64,000 bases of DNA from Spirosoma linguale DSM 74. Its GTDB lineage: Bacteria; Bacteroidota; Bacteroidia; Cytophagales; Spirosomataceae. The stretch lies in NCBI GenBank assembly GCA_000024525.1, contig CP001769.1, forward strand, positions 6,791,001 to 6,855,000. The letters run 5' to 3'. Positions within the stretch are counted from its first letter, which is position 1, and every line of letters begins with the position of its first letter. Positions 49,779 to 59,783 of the stretch are shown here, one piece after another. A program made the position numbers and the translations under genes. The notes under the pieces were generated by a model. That model made no database searches and was not told the origin of the DNA. It was given only the letters and a program-made list of their open reading frames with translations.

Positions 49779-51518
49779 ATGACCCATTCAACTAAAAATA
49801 GTTTGCCCCCCATTCCATCCGGCAAGAAATTCGACGCCATTGTTGTTGGCTCTGGCATTAGTGGCGGCTGGTCGGCGAAGGAGCTTTGTGAGAAAGGAAT
49901 GAACGTGCTGCTGCTCGAACGGGGGCGGATGATTGAGCACGTGTCGGATTACCACACGGCCACGATGAATCCGTGGGATTTTTCGCACCGTAATCAGGCC
50001 ATGCCGCTGGATGAACTTAAGAAATACCCGGTGCAGAACCGAACCGGGTTTACCATTACCGAAGCTACCCACCAACACTTTGTCAATGACCTGGACAATC
50101 CGTATGTCGAAGAGAAACCATTTGACTGGATTCGGGGGTATCATGTCGGGGGTAAGTCGCTGATGTGGGGGCGCTACTCGTTCCGCTTCTCTGACCTCGA
50201 CTTTGAAGCCAACGCCAGGGAAGGCATTGCGACGGACTGGCCCATTCGCTACAAAGACATAGCTCCCTGGTACGATTATGTCGAGAAGTTTGCCGGTATT
50301 GCCGGAGATCGGGACGGCCTGCCGCATCTGCCCGACGGTCAGTTTCAGCCCGCCCTGCCCGACAACTGCGTCGAAGCGCACCTGCGTAAATCTGTGAATG
50401 GAATGTTTCCCGACCGAAGGGTAATTTCGGCGCGGGCCGCTCACCTGACTGCCCCTACCAAAGAGCAAACAAGTCTGGGACGTGCCAAATGCCAGTTCAG
50501 GAATTTGTGCATGCGGGGCTGTCCGTATGGGGCCTATTTCAGTACGCAGTCGGCCACGCTGCCCGCTGCCCGCCAGACAAAACGCCTTACCGTTCGGCCG
50601 CATTCTATCGTCAACTCCCTTATTTATGATGAAAAAACGGGTTATGCGACGGGCGTGCGGGTTATCGACGAGCAAACGCACGAATGGCACGAATTTAAGG
50701 CCAGTATCATTTTTCTGAACGCATCGGCGCTGGGGTCTACCTTCATCCTGATGAACTCCCAATCGAACCGCTTTCCAAACGGAATGGACGATAGCGGGCA
50801 ACTGGGCCGGAACCTGATGGACCATCATTTTCACGTAGGTGCCACGGCCGATTACGAACACGATCTGGATAAATACTACTACGGTCGGCATCCGGCGGGG
50901 CTGTATATTCCGCGCTTCCGGAACCTGCCGGGTCAGGCGAATCAGCCGTTTAAGCGTGGCTACGGGTTTGAAGTGTACACCAACCGTGAGAACTGGGACC
51001 ACGCTTACCACGACGAAGGTTTCGGGGCTGATTTTAAAGAAAAAGCTACCCATTTTGGTAACTGGAAAATAACGCTCGACGCCTTCGGTGAATGCATGCC
51101 ATACGAAGACAATCGGGTGTATCTGACGACCGACGTTACCGACAAATGGGGGCAGCCCGTCCTGAAAATGGATGTTCACTATCGTGAGAACGAAACGCTC
51201 ATGCGCAAAGACGCCAAAGAACAGGCCGTTCAGATGCTTGAAAGAGCAGGTTTCTCGAACATTAACGGCTTCGACGCGCAGGCTCATCCGGGCCTGAGTA
51301 TCCACGAGATGGGTACCGCCCGCATGGGAACATCACCTGAAAATTCGGTCTTTAACAAGTTCAACCAGCACCATCTTGTCAAAAACGTATTCTGCACCGA
51401 TGGAGCTTCCATGACCTCATCGCCCTGTCAGAACCCCTCACTCACGTATATGGCTTTATCCGCGCGGGCGGCTGATTACGCCGTTAAAGCATTAAAGCGA
51501 GGAGAAATAAAGTCGTGA
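49779..51518 (+). CDS. GMC family FAD-dependent oxidoreductase
   Basis: This 579-aa flavoprotein begins with the dinucleotide-binding motif DAIVVGSGISGGWSAKEL (about residues 20-37) and an E in NVLLLERGR for ribose binding. The Cys-rich stretch CQFRNLCMRGCPYGAYFST (about 233-250) is typical of gluconate/sorbitol-dehydrogenase-like members. The C-terminal GMC domain has SIHEMGTARMGTSPENSV and CQNPSLTYMALSARAADYA with the catalytic-region His and Asn. Likely substrates are sugars or sugar alcohols, with electrons passing to an unknown partner. It has no adjacent subunit-3 gene here. Confidence 0.87.
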   Translation: MTHSTKNSLPPIPSGKKFDAIVVGSGISGGWSAKELCEKGMNVLLLERGRMIEHVSDYHTATMNPWDFSHRNQAMPLDELKKYPVQNRTGFTITEATHQHFVNDLDNPYVEEKPFDWIRGYHVGGKSLMWGRYSFRFSDLDFEANAREGIATDWPIRYKDIAPWYDYVEKFAGIAGDRDGLPHLPDGQFQPALPDNCVEAHLRKSVNGMFPDRRVISARAAHLTAPTKEQTSLGRAKCQFRNLCMRGCPYGAYFSTQSATLPAARQTKRLTVRPHSIVNSLIYDEKTGYATGVRVIDEQTHEWHEFKASIIFLNASALGSTFILMNSQSNRFPNGMDDSGQLGRNLMDHHFHVGATADYEHDLDKYYYGRHPAGLYIPRFRNLPGQANQPFKRGYGFEVYTNRENWDHAYHDEGFGADFKEKATHFGNWKITLDAFGECMPYEDNRVYLTTDVTDKWGQPVLKMDVHYRENETLMRKDAKEQAVQMLERAGFSNINGFDAQAHPGLSIHEMGTARMGTSPENSVFNKFNQHHLVKNVFCTDGASMTSSPCQNPSLTYMALSARAADYAVKALKRGEIKS

Positions 51519-51800
51519 TCGGTAACTTTATCTTAAAGTATTTTGATTATAATATATATAACTCTGCTATATTTATAAACGGATATAGTGTTTGTGGATA
51601 TATCTATGAGCTTTATTAATCCTATCATCGCTCTTTAAGCGTATGGTTGGTGTTGAAAGGCGTGTAAACCAAGGCTAGGGTTTCATAAAAGAGTAAATTG
51701 GCCATACAGCACAAAAATGGTCAACAGGAAATATACAGGTTATCTCTGGTGGAGTATGGAAAGACGCTTACAACCACACTACCTATAGCCGATTTAAGTA
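51519..51800. other. intergenic leader of the sensor kinase gene
   Basis: An AT-rich 282-bp stretch. The DNA at 51540-51610 (ATAATATATATAAC and neighbours) is very AT-rich and may hold the promoter. No gene or clear repeat is visible. Confidence 0.35.
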
Positions 51801-54800
51801 ATGAAAGCAACGTTTGCTGCCGCTGTCATTTGGTTATGCATGAGTAGTTTTAATGTGTTCTCGTTACGAGCACAAGGGCTTACTTTTAGTCATTTAACGA
51901 CAAATCAGGGGCTCTCTCAAAGCCATGTCAGCGCTATTCTTAAAGATAAAAAGGGCTTCATGTGGTTTGGTACTGAAGACGGTCTGAATAAATACGACGG
52001 GTATACGTTCACGCATTATAAAGAGGAGGTTGATAACAAAAGCAGTATTTGTAATAGCAATGTACATGACCTACTGGAAGATAAAGCCGGAAATCTGTGG
52101 ATAGGTACATCAAATGGCTTAGATCGGTTTGATAGGGGTAAAAATAGCTTTGCTCATTACCCGGGTGGCACGTTGAACTACACTATCAACGACATTTTCC
52201 AGGATAGTAAAAACAGATTGTGGCTGGGTACCGATCAGGGTTTATTCCAGTTCAATTCGCAAACGGGTACCTATAAACCACATCAGCAGATTAACAGAGA
52301 GTTACGAAAGTACACTACCTATGTTACCCGGGTTTTAGAAGATAACAACGGTAATTTATGGATTGGAACCGAAAAAGGCCTGTATCAGTACACTGCTGCA
52401 ACTAACCGGCTTGTCCGTTATGCCAAAAAAGCGCTATCAACAACCAGTATACAGTCCGATTGGATCAAGGAATTGTATAAAGATGGTACAGGCACTATCT
52501 GGATAGGAACGCACGGGGGCGGGCTTTCGGTCTACGAGCAAAAAAGCGATTCGTTTCGCAGCTTCCTGCATAACCCCCTAAACAGCCGCAGTATTGTCCA
52601 CAATGATATTCTCTCCGTAATGGAAGATCGGAACGGTAACTTGTGGGTAGGTACCGAAAACGGGGGCATTAGTATTTATGACAAACGAACGAATTTATTC
52701 ACAAACTATCAGAACAACCCTGACGATACCGGTACGCTGAATAACAATTCGGTCTATTGCATTTACCGGGATAATGCTGATAACATCTGGATTGGCACCT
52801 ATGCCGGGGGGGTAAATTTTGTGCCCAGATTTGGCCGAAACTTTGACTCTTATCGGCAGATTGCCAACGACCCCCGAAGCCTGAGTAATAATGTTGTATT
52901 ATCTATTTGTGGTGATCCGTCGGGGAACGAAAACTACGTCTGGATCGGCACCGATGGCGGAGGGCTGAACCTGTTTGATCGTAAGACAAAACGCTTCACG
53001 CAGTACACACATTCTGATAAAGATCGAAATTCGATTAGCAACAACTATGTTATATCCGTAATTCGTGTAGCACCCGATGTGCTGGGGCTTGGGTTCCATA
53101 ATGGCGGATTTGACTTTTTTAATGTTAAAACCGGTATTGCCGAGCATCATTTACCCAAAGCAAATGATAGTCAGAGCCTGTCCATTTCCGATGTAAACAA
53201 CCTGTTTAAAGACCGGGACGGGAATATCTGGATAGGTACCTGGAAAGGTGGGCTCAACTTCTACAACGTCAAGGATGGTACGTTCACCCATTATCGTACA
53301 AATCCTGATGATAAAACAAGTATCAGTGATGATATCGTAACGGCTGTTTTTCAGGATATTAACGGCGACATCTGGGCAGGTACATACAAAGGCTTGAATC
53401 GACTTGATCGTGCGCGTAAACGCTTCACGCGGTACAAACACGATCCTCAAAATAAGCACAGTCTGTCCAATGATAATGTGCAGTCTATTCGCGGAGCCGA
53501 TCATGGTAACTTATGGATAGGTACCGTGGGCGGTGGTATAAATTATTTTGACACAAGTAAGCAGACGTTCAAAGCCTACACCGAAAAAGAAGGACTGGCC
53601 AGCAATATTGTTTTTGCTATCCAGAAAGATCGAAAAAATATTCTTTGGCTGAGTACGAATAATGGACTCTCCCGGTTCGATCCCCAAACGAAGACGTTTC
53701 AGAATTTTGGGCACTCCGACGGATTACAGGGAAACGAGTTCAGGGATAATTCCAGTTTCCAGACTGCGGACGGACAATTGTTTTTTGGCGGTGTGAACGG
53801 GTTCAGTACGTTTCATCCGGATAGCCTGAAAAAGAACACATTTATTCCGCCGGTCTACATTACCGATTTTCTTGTTTTTAACAAACCAGTTTCGGTTGGC
53901 GATAAAAACGAACTGATTCACAGTCATATCAGCGAAACAGACCTGATTACCCTATCGTACAAAGAATCCGTATTTACCTTCGAATTCGCTGCCCTCAATT
54001 ATACCGTCCCGGAAAAAAATCAATACGCTTACAAACTGGAGGGGTTTGATACAGGATGGAATTACATCGGTACAAAACGAACCGCAACCTACACGAACCT
54101 CGATCCCGGCACCTACACGTTCCGGGTGAAAGCCTCCAATAATGACGGGCTGTGGAACAGCGCAGGAACATCACTGACAGTTGTTATTACACCCCCGTTT
54201 TGGCTTACTTGGTGGTTCAAAACGCTCATGACAGTGTTCTTGCTGGGAACGCTCTACGGCGTATATCGCCTGCGGGTCAACCGGATAAAAGCACAACAGG
54301 TTTACTTGCAAAAAGAGGTACAGGCACGTACCAGCGAGGTCTTGCAGCAGAAGCAGGAGTTACAGGATCAGGCACTCCATATGCAGTTACTCCAGGCGAA
54401 AGTAGAACAGCAGGCTGCCCAGCAGCAATTGATGGAAAGTGAACAGCGCTTTCAGGAAATTGCTGAAAATGTTGATGAGGTGTTCTGGATTCATTCGGCC
54501 AATCCGTTTCGATTACTGTATGTAAATACGGCTTTTGAGCGAGTCTGGAACACGACCCTTGAGCAATTAAAGGAAAGACCGCTTTCGTTTATGGAAACCG
54601 TCCTCCCCGAAGATGTACCGGCAGTGCGGACATTCATGGAGCAGTATAAGGCGGGTATAGAGGGAGAGTTATATTATAGATTACAGACTAAGGATGCGCC
54701 TTTACGCTGGCTGTTGATTCGTAGCTTCACCATCCGTGATGAATCGGGCAACGCACTGCGTCACATTGGAATTGCCAGCGATGTGACTGTTCAGAAAGAA

Positions 54801-55577
54801 AAAGAGTTCGTGCTTCAGAAGTCGCTGCTGCGGGAGCAGGAGTTAAATCAGCTCAAGTCTCAGTTTGTCTCAACGGCTTCTCATGAGTTCCGTACGCCGA
54901 TGACCACCATTCAGTCTAGTGTGGAACTGATCAAGCTGTATCTCGACGCGCCTGCTGCCACTGCCCGGGCCTCCATCCAAAAGCACCTGGGGGTAATTGA
55001 AAAGCAGATCGCCCAGTTTAGCTCGCTCCTGACCGATGTATTAACCATTGGTCAGATTGAAGCAGGGAAGATAACGTACGTTCCCCGCGCAGAAGATGTC
55101 GTTGGCCTTTGCGAGACCCTGATCGACACGCACTTCAGCGAACGGGCCGATCACCGAAGCGTTCGATTGCTTATCGAAGGAACGCCCCGCTGGGTGAGTC
55201 TGGATGCTAAACTAATGACGCATGTGCTGATGAATCTGCTGTCGAATGCCTTTAAATTCTCGGTTACTACATCTCCCATCCTTCGTATCATCTTTTCGCC
55301 CAACAACCTAGTCTTACAAGTGATCGATGCCGGTATAGGCATCCCGGTTAAAGAGCAGACTTCTCTGTTTCAGGCTTTCTTCCGGGGAAGCAACACCAAC
55401 GGCATACAGGGTACCGGCCTGGGCCTGGTTATTGCCCGTCAATTTGTGGATTGTCACGGAGGTACATTAGGGGTCGAGAGTAAGGAAAAAGTTGGAACTA
55501 CATTCACCATAACGTTGCCGCTGGCAGTTGGTGAACCGGTACGTCAGGAAAATGCACCGGAGGCATTGACGAGTTAA
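51801..55577 (+). CDS. beta-propeller sensor histidine kinase with Y_Y_Y and PAS domains
   Basis: This 1258-aa sensor has a signal-like N-terminus (about residues 1-25). About 12-14 Reg_prop repeats of the form GNLWIGTSNGLDRFD follow (roughly 35-670), then a Y_Y_Y domain (about 690-785; FRVKASNNDGLWNSAGTS). Next come one membrane segment (about 800-818), a coiled coil (830-875) and a PAS domain (about 885-1000). HisKA has a conserved His in TASHEFRTPMTTIQSSVEL, and the HATPase domain (about 1130-1240) carries NLLSNAFKFS and GTGLGLVIARQF. Receiver and AraC domains, usual in Bacteroidota hybrid sensors, are absent. It probably senses a polysaccharide fragment; the partner is unknown. Confidence 0.88.
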   Translation: MKATFAAAVIWLCMSSFNVFSLRAQGLTFSHLTTNQGLSQSHVSAILKDKKGFMWFGTEDGLNKYDGYTFTHYKEEVDNKSSICNSNVHDLLEDKAGNLWIGTSNGLDRFDRGKNSFAHYPGGTLNYTINDIFQDSKNRLWLGTDQGLFQFNSQTGTYKPHQQINRELRKYTTYVTRVLEDNNGNLWIGTEKGLYQYTAATNRLVRYAKKALSTTSIQSDWIKELYKDGTGTIWIGTHGGGLSVYEQKSDSFRSFLHNPLNSRSIVHNDILSVMEDRNGNLWVGTENGGISIYDKRTNLFTNYQNNPDDTGTLNNNSVYCIYRDNADNIWIGTYAGGVNFVPRFGRNFDSYRQIANDPRSLSNNVVLSICGDPSGNENYVWIGTDGGGLNLFDRKTKRFTQYTHSDKDRNSISNNYVISVIRVAPDVLGLGFHNGGFDFFNVKTGIAEHHLPKANDSQSLSISDVNNLFKDRDGNIWIGTWKGGLNFYNVKDGTFTHYRTNPDDKTSISDDIVTAVFQDINGDIWAGTYKGLNRLDRARKRFTRYKHDPQNKHSLSNDNVQSIRGADHGNLWIGTVGGGINYFDTSKQTFKAYTEKEGLASNIVFAIQKDRKNILWLSTNNGLSRFDPQTKTFQNFGHSDGLQGNEFRDNSSFQTADGQLFFGGVNGFSTFHPDSLKKNTFIPPVYITDFLVFNKPVSVGDKNELIHSHISETDLITLSYKESVFTFEFAALNYTVPEKNQYAYKLEGFDTGWNYIGTKRTATYTNLDPGTYTFRVKASNNDGLWNSAGTSLTVVITPPFWLTWWFKTLMTVFLLGTLYGVYRLRVNRIKAQQVYLQKEVQARTSEVLQQKQELQDQALHMQLLQAKVEQQAAQQQLMESEQRFQEIAENVDEVFWIHSANPFRLLYVNTAFERVWNTTLEQLKERPLSFMETVLPEDVPAVRTFMEQYKAGIEGELYYRLQTKDAPLRWLLIRSFTIRDESGNALRHIGIASDVTVQKEKEFVLQKSLLREQELNQLKSQFVSTASHEFRTPMTTIQSSVELIKLYLDAPAATARASIQKHLGVIEKQIAQFSSLLTDVLTIGQIEAGKITYVPRAEDVVGLCETLIDTHFSERADHRSVRLLIEGTPRWVSLDAKLMTHVLMNLLSNAFKFSVTTSPILRIIFSPNNLVLQVIDAGIGIPVKEQTSLFQAFFRGSNTNGIQGTGLGLVIARQFVDCHGGTLGVESKEKVGTTFTITLPLAVGEPVRQENAPEALTS

Positions 55578-55839
55578 ATGTGGGTCTAATCAACAGGCAG
55601 ATATGGCTAAGGAGGTTCGCTTTCCTCATAGACGCAGGGGTTAGTAGCCAGGCAGAAGATTATTCTTGAACATCTTTCAATTAAACTATAAGAATGACAC
55701 GATAAGCTAACCGGTTATGGAGTAAGAGTCGTGCAGAGCCATCTTTTGAGTTTGATTTAAACTCATACGTATGAAATAAGGAATGTGCGCCCGGCGCCGA
55801 AATTTCTGTGTCTCTGTGTTCAATAAATTACTCCTTGTC
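55578..55839. other. intergenic region
   Basis: A 262-bp gap holding a possible promoter for the esterase gene. No repeat or RNA gene seen. An open frame continues upstream of the chosen esterase start to 55783, but it lacks a signal at that end. Confidence 0.35.
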
Positions 55840-57006
55840 ATGAACCTCCGATTGCTTGTCAGCTCATACGTTTTAGGTACAGTAACCGCTTTTGCGCAAC
55901 CCAATCCGGCCCGACCGGATTTATGCCAGGGGGCGTATTTCACCGAAGCGGAAGGGGCGGCTGCGTTAAAGACCTTCGCCCAAACTCACCACGACCGCGC
56001 CAGTTGGGAGGCTCGGGCCAAACTAATCCGGCAGGGAATACGCGATGGTATGCAACTGCCCGACAAACCGAAGTTTGCCCCGCTGCAGCCCGTCCGGCAC
56101 AGCCTGAAAAAGATGAATGGCTACACCGTCGAGAATGTGTATTTCGAAAGCCTGCCGGGCTTGTTCGTGACGGGTAACCTATACAAACCCCTGAATATCG
56201 TTGGAAAGATACCGGCGGTTCTGTGTCCGCACGGGCATACGCCTAAAGAAGATGCCCGCTTTGTCGAACAAACCCAGCAGCGATGCGCCACGATGGCCCG
56301 AATGGGTGCTGTCGTCTTCGTATACGACATGCTCGGCTATGGCGACTCGAAGCAGACAGCCCACAAACTCCCCAACGCGCTAAAACTGCAAACCCTGAAC
56401 GGCATGCGGGCGCTTGACTTCCTGACCAGCCTGCCCGAAGTAGACAAAAACCGGGTGGCCATGTCGGGCGAATCGGGTGGGGGCACGCAGACGTTTTTGC
56501 TCACCGCCCTCGACCAGCGAATTAAAGTGTCCGTGCCCGTGGTGATGGTGTCGGCCCACTTCTTTGGCGGCTGTACCTGCGAGAGTGGCATGCCGATTCA
56601 CAAACGCTCTACCCACCAGACCAGCAACGTAGAGCTGGCTGCTTTAGCCGCTCCACGCCCCATGATTCTTATCTCAGACGGGAAAGACTGGACGAAAAAT
56701 ACGCCGGATGTGGAGTTTCCATATATCCAAGCCATCTACGGCTATTATGGCGCGAAAGACCGGGTCGAAAACGTTCATCTGCCAACGGAAGGCCACGATT
56801 ACGGCCCCAGCAAGCGGGCTGCCGCTTACCGCTTTCTAGCGAAAGAACTAAAGCTGGATCTGAACCGGGTGATGAAAAATGGCCAAATCGACGAGTCGCC
56901 AAACAAGCTGCTTGAACCGTCGGATTTAGCGGTATTCGATGCGGCTCATCCCCGTCCGGCCCGCGCCGTCATGGGCGATGAAGCCGTTATGGCATTGGTG
57001 AAATAA
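55840..57006 (+). CDS. secreted alpha/beta hydrolase (acetyl-xylan-esterase/dienelactone-hydrolase-like)
   Basis: The 388-aa protein starting at 55840 has a signal peptide (MNLRLLVSSYVLGTVTAFAQ). The catalytic Ser sits in SGESGGGTQTFLLTALD, preceded by VVFVYDMLGYGDSKQ and a C-terminal His in EGHDYGPSKRAA. VPVVMVSAHFFGGCTCESGM is part of the lid region. The fold fits AXE1/alpha-beta hydrolase esterases acting on plant polysaccharide esters. Neighbouring GMC, sensor-kinase and Gfo/Idh genes support a carbohydrate context. The longer frame from 55783 is not preferred. Confidence 0.8.
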   Translation: MNLRLLVSSYVLGTVTAFAQPNPARPDLCQGAYFTEAEGAAALKTFAQTHHDRASWEARAKLIRQGIRDGMQLPDKPKFAPLQPVRHSLKKMNGYTVENVYFESLPGLFVTGNLYKPLNIVGKIPAVLCPHGHTPKEDARFVEQTQQRCATMARMGAVVFVYDMLGYGDSKQTAHKLPNALKLQTLNGMRALDFLTSLPEVDKNRVAMSGESGGGTQTFLLTALDQRIKVSVPVVMVSAHFFGGCTCESGMPIHKRSTHQTSNVELAALAAPRPMILISDGKDWTKNTPDVEFPYIQAIYGYYGAKDRVENVHLPTEGHDYGPSKRAAAYRFLAKELKLDLNRVMKNGQIDESPNKLLEPSDLAVFDAAHPRPARAVMGDEAVMALVK

Positions 57007-57161
57007 GCGGTTGGCCTTGAATCGTATGTCGTTATAGTAGTATATGGGCCTGATTGTATTTAGTATTCAGCCCTCTGTTTTCTGAGCGGTTTTCTAAGTC
57101 TATAAAAACCTGATTCTTTTACCCTAAACCCCCGGCTCTGCCGTCTGAAACCTTAATTCGC

Positions 57162-58538
57162 ATGGATATTTTTAATATCAACCGCCGTCGTTTTATTCAG
57201 GGCACTACTGCCTCACTTGCTCTCTCGGCCTTTGGAGCGAGGGGAATGGATTTGATTAACCCACCCAAAGCTTACCGGGTTGGCCTGATCGGTACGGGCT
57301 GGTATGGCAAAAGTGATTTGTTTCGATTGATTCAGGTCGCTCCCGTTGAGGTGGTTGCCCTCTGCGATGTCGACAAAAATATGTTAGCCGGTGCCGCCAA
57401 GCTGGTCAGTCAGCGGCAGAAATCGGGTAAAACGCCCAAGCTGTACGGCGATTACAAAAAAATGCTGGCCGAGAACCAGATGGACATCGTGCTCATCGGC
57501 ACTCCCGACCATTGGCACGCGCTCCAGATGATCGACTGCGTAAAGGCAGGGTCGCACGTGTATGTACAGAAGCCCATCAGCGTCGATGTAATGGAAGGCG
57601 AAGCGATGGTTGCTGCCGCCCGTAAATACAACAAAGTGGTGCAGGTGGGTACGCAACGGAAAAGTACTCCCCACCTGATCAGAGCGAAAAAAGAGATTGT
57701 TGAAGCTGGATTACTGGGCAAAATATCGCACGTAGAGATGTCGTGCGATCTGCACATGCGGAACAATGGTAACCCCGCCGTACAGCCTGTTCCCGATTTT
57801 CTGGATTACGAAATGTGGACCGGTCCGGCTCCGCTGCGCCCTTACGATGGCCTGCCGCACGTACGCTGGTGGCGGACATTCATGGAATACGGCAACGGCA
57901 TCACGGGCGACATGTGTGTTCACATGCTCGATACGGTTCGCTGGATGCTGGGTCTCGGCTGGCCCAAGCGGATTACGTCGCACGGTGGCATTTACGTGCA
58001 GAAAGAAGGTAAATCGAATATCTCCGATACGCAATCGGCACTGTTTGAGTACGACGAACTGAACTGCGTATGGCATCACAAAACCTGGGGAACGGCCAAC
58101 AATCCGGATTATCCGTGGTCTTTCACGCTTTACGGCGAAAAAGGCACCTTGTGGGGCAGCACCATGCAGTGCGACTTTATTCCCGACGGGAAAGGTGAAA
58201 AAATCCACTTCGATGTTGTCTACGAAAAAGAGAAATACCCAGAAGACGTCACCGAAGATACCACGCCGAAGATTGAGCTGAATGCGGCCCCGGCCACGCG
58301 TCTGCACATGCTCAACTTCCTCGACGCCATCGACAAAAACAGCCGTCCCGTTGCCGACATCGAAGAGGGCCACATCTCGACGGCGAGCTGCATTCTGGCC
58401 AACATGGCTATGAAAACTGGCCGTCCGATGGTATACGACCCCGTCAAGCGCGAAGTAGTCGGCGACAAAGAAGCGACTAAAATGTTGGCGCGGGATTACC
58501 GGAGTCCATACACACACCCCGATCCGAAGAAGGTGTAG
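57162..58538 (+). CDS. Gfo/Idh/MocA family oxidoreductase, Tat-exported
   Basis: This 458-aa NAD(P)-dependent sugar oxidoreductase has a twin-arginine signal (NRRRFIQGTTASLALSAFGA), so it acts in the periplasm. The Rossmann motif is GLIGTGWYGKSDLFRLI and the family EKP-type motif is QKPISVDVMEGEAM (K in place). The C-terminal domain includes WTGPAPLRPYDGLPHVRW and GEKGTLWGSTM. The 18-residue C-terminus is duplicated in a remnant at 59949-60005. Probable role: oxidation of glycosides; substrate unknown. Confidence 0.88.
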   Translation: MDIFNINRRRFIQGTTASLALSAFGARGMDLINPPKAYRVGLIGTGWYGKSDLFRLIQVAPVEVVALCDVDKNMLAGAAKLVSQRQKSGKTPKLYGDYKKMLAENQMDIVLIGTPDHWHALQMIDCVKAGSHVYVQKPISVDVMEGEAMVAAARKYNKVVQVGTQRKSTPHLIRAKKEIVEAGLLGKISHVEMSCDLHMRNNGNPAVQPVPDFLDYEMWTGPAPLRPYDGLPHVRWWRTFMEYGNGITGDMCVHMLDTVRWMLGLGWPKRITSHGGIYVQKEGKSNISDTQSALFEYDELNCVWHHKTWGTANNPDYPWSFTLYGEKGTLWGSTMQCDFIPDGKGEKIHFDVVYEKEKYPEDVTEDTTPKIELNAAPATRLHMLNFLDAIDKNSRPVADIEEGHISTASCILANMAMKTGRPMVYDPVKREVVGDKEATKMLARDYRSPYTHPDPKKV

Positions 58539-58541
58539 TGA

Positions 58542-58645
58542 TGTAATGCCGACCGTCGATGCGTCGAACCGTCCCAGTCGGGTGAGATATATGTCAAATC
58601 ACACCCGACCAGGACGGTTCGACGCATCGACGGTCGGTACTACAC
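58542..58645. repeat. long palindromic repeat, copy 3, with paired insertion in both arms
   Basis: The left arm (58542-58584) and right arm (58602-58645) pair over about 43 bp with few mismatches. Compared with copies 1 and 4, each arm has an added block GATGCGTCGAACCGT (left) and its complement (right), placed at the same stem position. The base pairing is thereby kept. Confidence 0.75.
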
Positions 58646-58646
58646 A

Positions 58647-59783
58647 TTATGTGATAAAATCCAGGTAGTTATCCGGATTCACAACGGATAAAGACGCATC
58701 TGGATAAGCCGTTTGAAACGCTTTAGGGAAGCGAACACGATTGGTGTTCCATTTCATTTCAAAGGCGCTTAGCTGGCCATTAGTTTCTTCAACCCAATCA
58801 AGCTCCTGCTGATCGTAGGTACGCCAGAAATATGGTATAGCTTGACTTCGTAGATACCCATTTCGTTTAAGACGTTCCGAAACCAAGTAATTCTCCCACA
58901 AGGCCCCCATGTCATTTCGCTGAGCGGGCAGACTGAAATTGTTGATCAGCGCATTGCGAATGCCATTATCAAAGAAATACCACTTCGACGATTTCGTAAC
59001 TTCCTTGCGCAGATTACTGCTATAGCCGCCTAATCGGAATAGGATGAAAACCTTAGTGAACAGGTCTAGGTATCGGACGACCGTATTCCGGTCGATCTGT
59101 AACTGACGACTTAATTCGTCTGTCGATACTTCACTGCCGGTCTGATAAGCAATCAGTTGAAGGAGTTGCAGCATCTTGTGGGCGTTTCTTACCTGTTCAA
59201 ATAGTAGAATATCTTTCAATAAATACGATGAAACCATGCCTTTCAGGTAATCGATGCGGTCATTGATATCGTCCATTTGTACCACATCCGGATAACTACC
59301 GAAAATGAGCCTGTCGGTAAAATGGTCGCGCGTTTGTAGAAACGTTTCTGTCGTCGATAGTTCGAGTTGGGCCAGTGGATAAAGTGTATAGGTGAGTTGA
59401 CGGCCAACAAGCGGCTCGCCCGCCCGATTCGCCAAGTCGAAAGCTGATGACCCCGTGGCAAATATGGTCAGGGTAGGAAACGAGTCGATGAGAAGCTTTA
59501 GCGAACGTCCGACATCAGGTATGACCTGTGCTTCATCAATGAGCAGAAGCTTTGTATCACCAAGCCAGCGTTTGTAGCTGGATACCCGCCGGTCGTTGAG
59601 TAGTTCAGCCGTACTAATGTCATCGCCATTGAGCAACAGGGTAGACCCCTCGTACGAGTCGGCTAGCTGGTTCATCAGCACCGTTTTGCCAACCCGACGG
59701 GCACCAACTAATAAAATGACCTTATTGGAATTTAACTGGGATGCGATAACTGACTGAAGACTACGCTGAACAAACGTTTTCAT
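58647..59783 (-). CDS. AAA ATPase of the AAA_14/DUF4143 family
   Basis: This 378-aa protein has an N-terminal AAA domain with Walker A VGARRVGKTVLMNQ (about 28-40) and Walker B KLLLIDEAQVIPD (about 78-90). The C-terminal half (about 190-370) is the DUF4143 nuclease-fold-like domain ending in FEMKWNTNRVRFPKAF, with E and K in PDDEXK-like spacing. The family is widespread, probably mobile or conflict-related, with unknown targets. The start codon is the edge of a perfect 66-bp palindrome that extends upstream, so the transcript would begin in a strong hairpin. It is inserted between a Gfo/Idh gene and a paralogous remnant. Confidence 0.85.
   Translation of the reverse strand: MKTFVQRSLQSVIASQLNSNKVILLVGARRVGKTVLMNQLADSYEGSTLLLNGDDISTAELLNDRRVSSYKRWLGDTKLLLIDEAQVIPDVGRSLKLLIDSFPTLTIFATGSSAFDLANRAGEPLVGRQLTYTLYPLAQLELSTTETFLQTRDHFTDRLIFGSYPDVVQMDDINDRIDYLKGMVSSYLLKDILLFEQVRNAHKMLQLLQLIAYQTGSEVSTDELSRQLQIDRNTVVRYLDLFTKVFILFRLGGYSSNLRKEVTKSSKWYFFDNGIRNALINNFSLPAQRNDMGALWENYLVSERLKRNGYLRSQAIPYFWRTYDQQELDWVEETNGQLSAFEMKWNTNRVRFPKAFQTAYPDASLSVVNPDNYLDFIT

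Noticed and set aside
49788..51305. 505-aa minus-strand open frame
   Set aside because: It is the exact antisense of the GMC oxidoreductase gene, which has clear motifs; the antisense frame has none.
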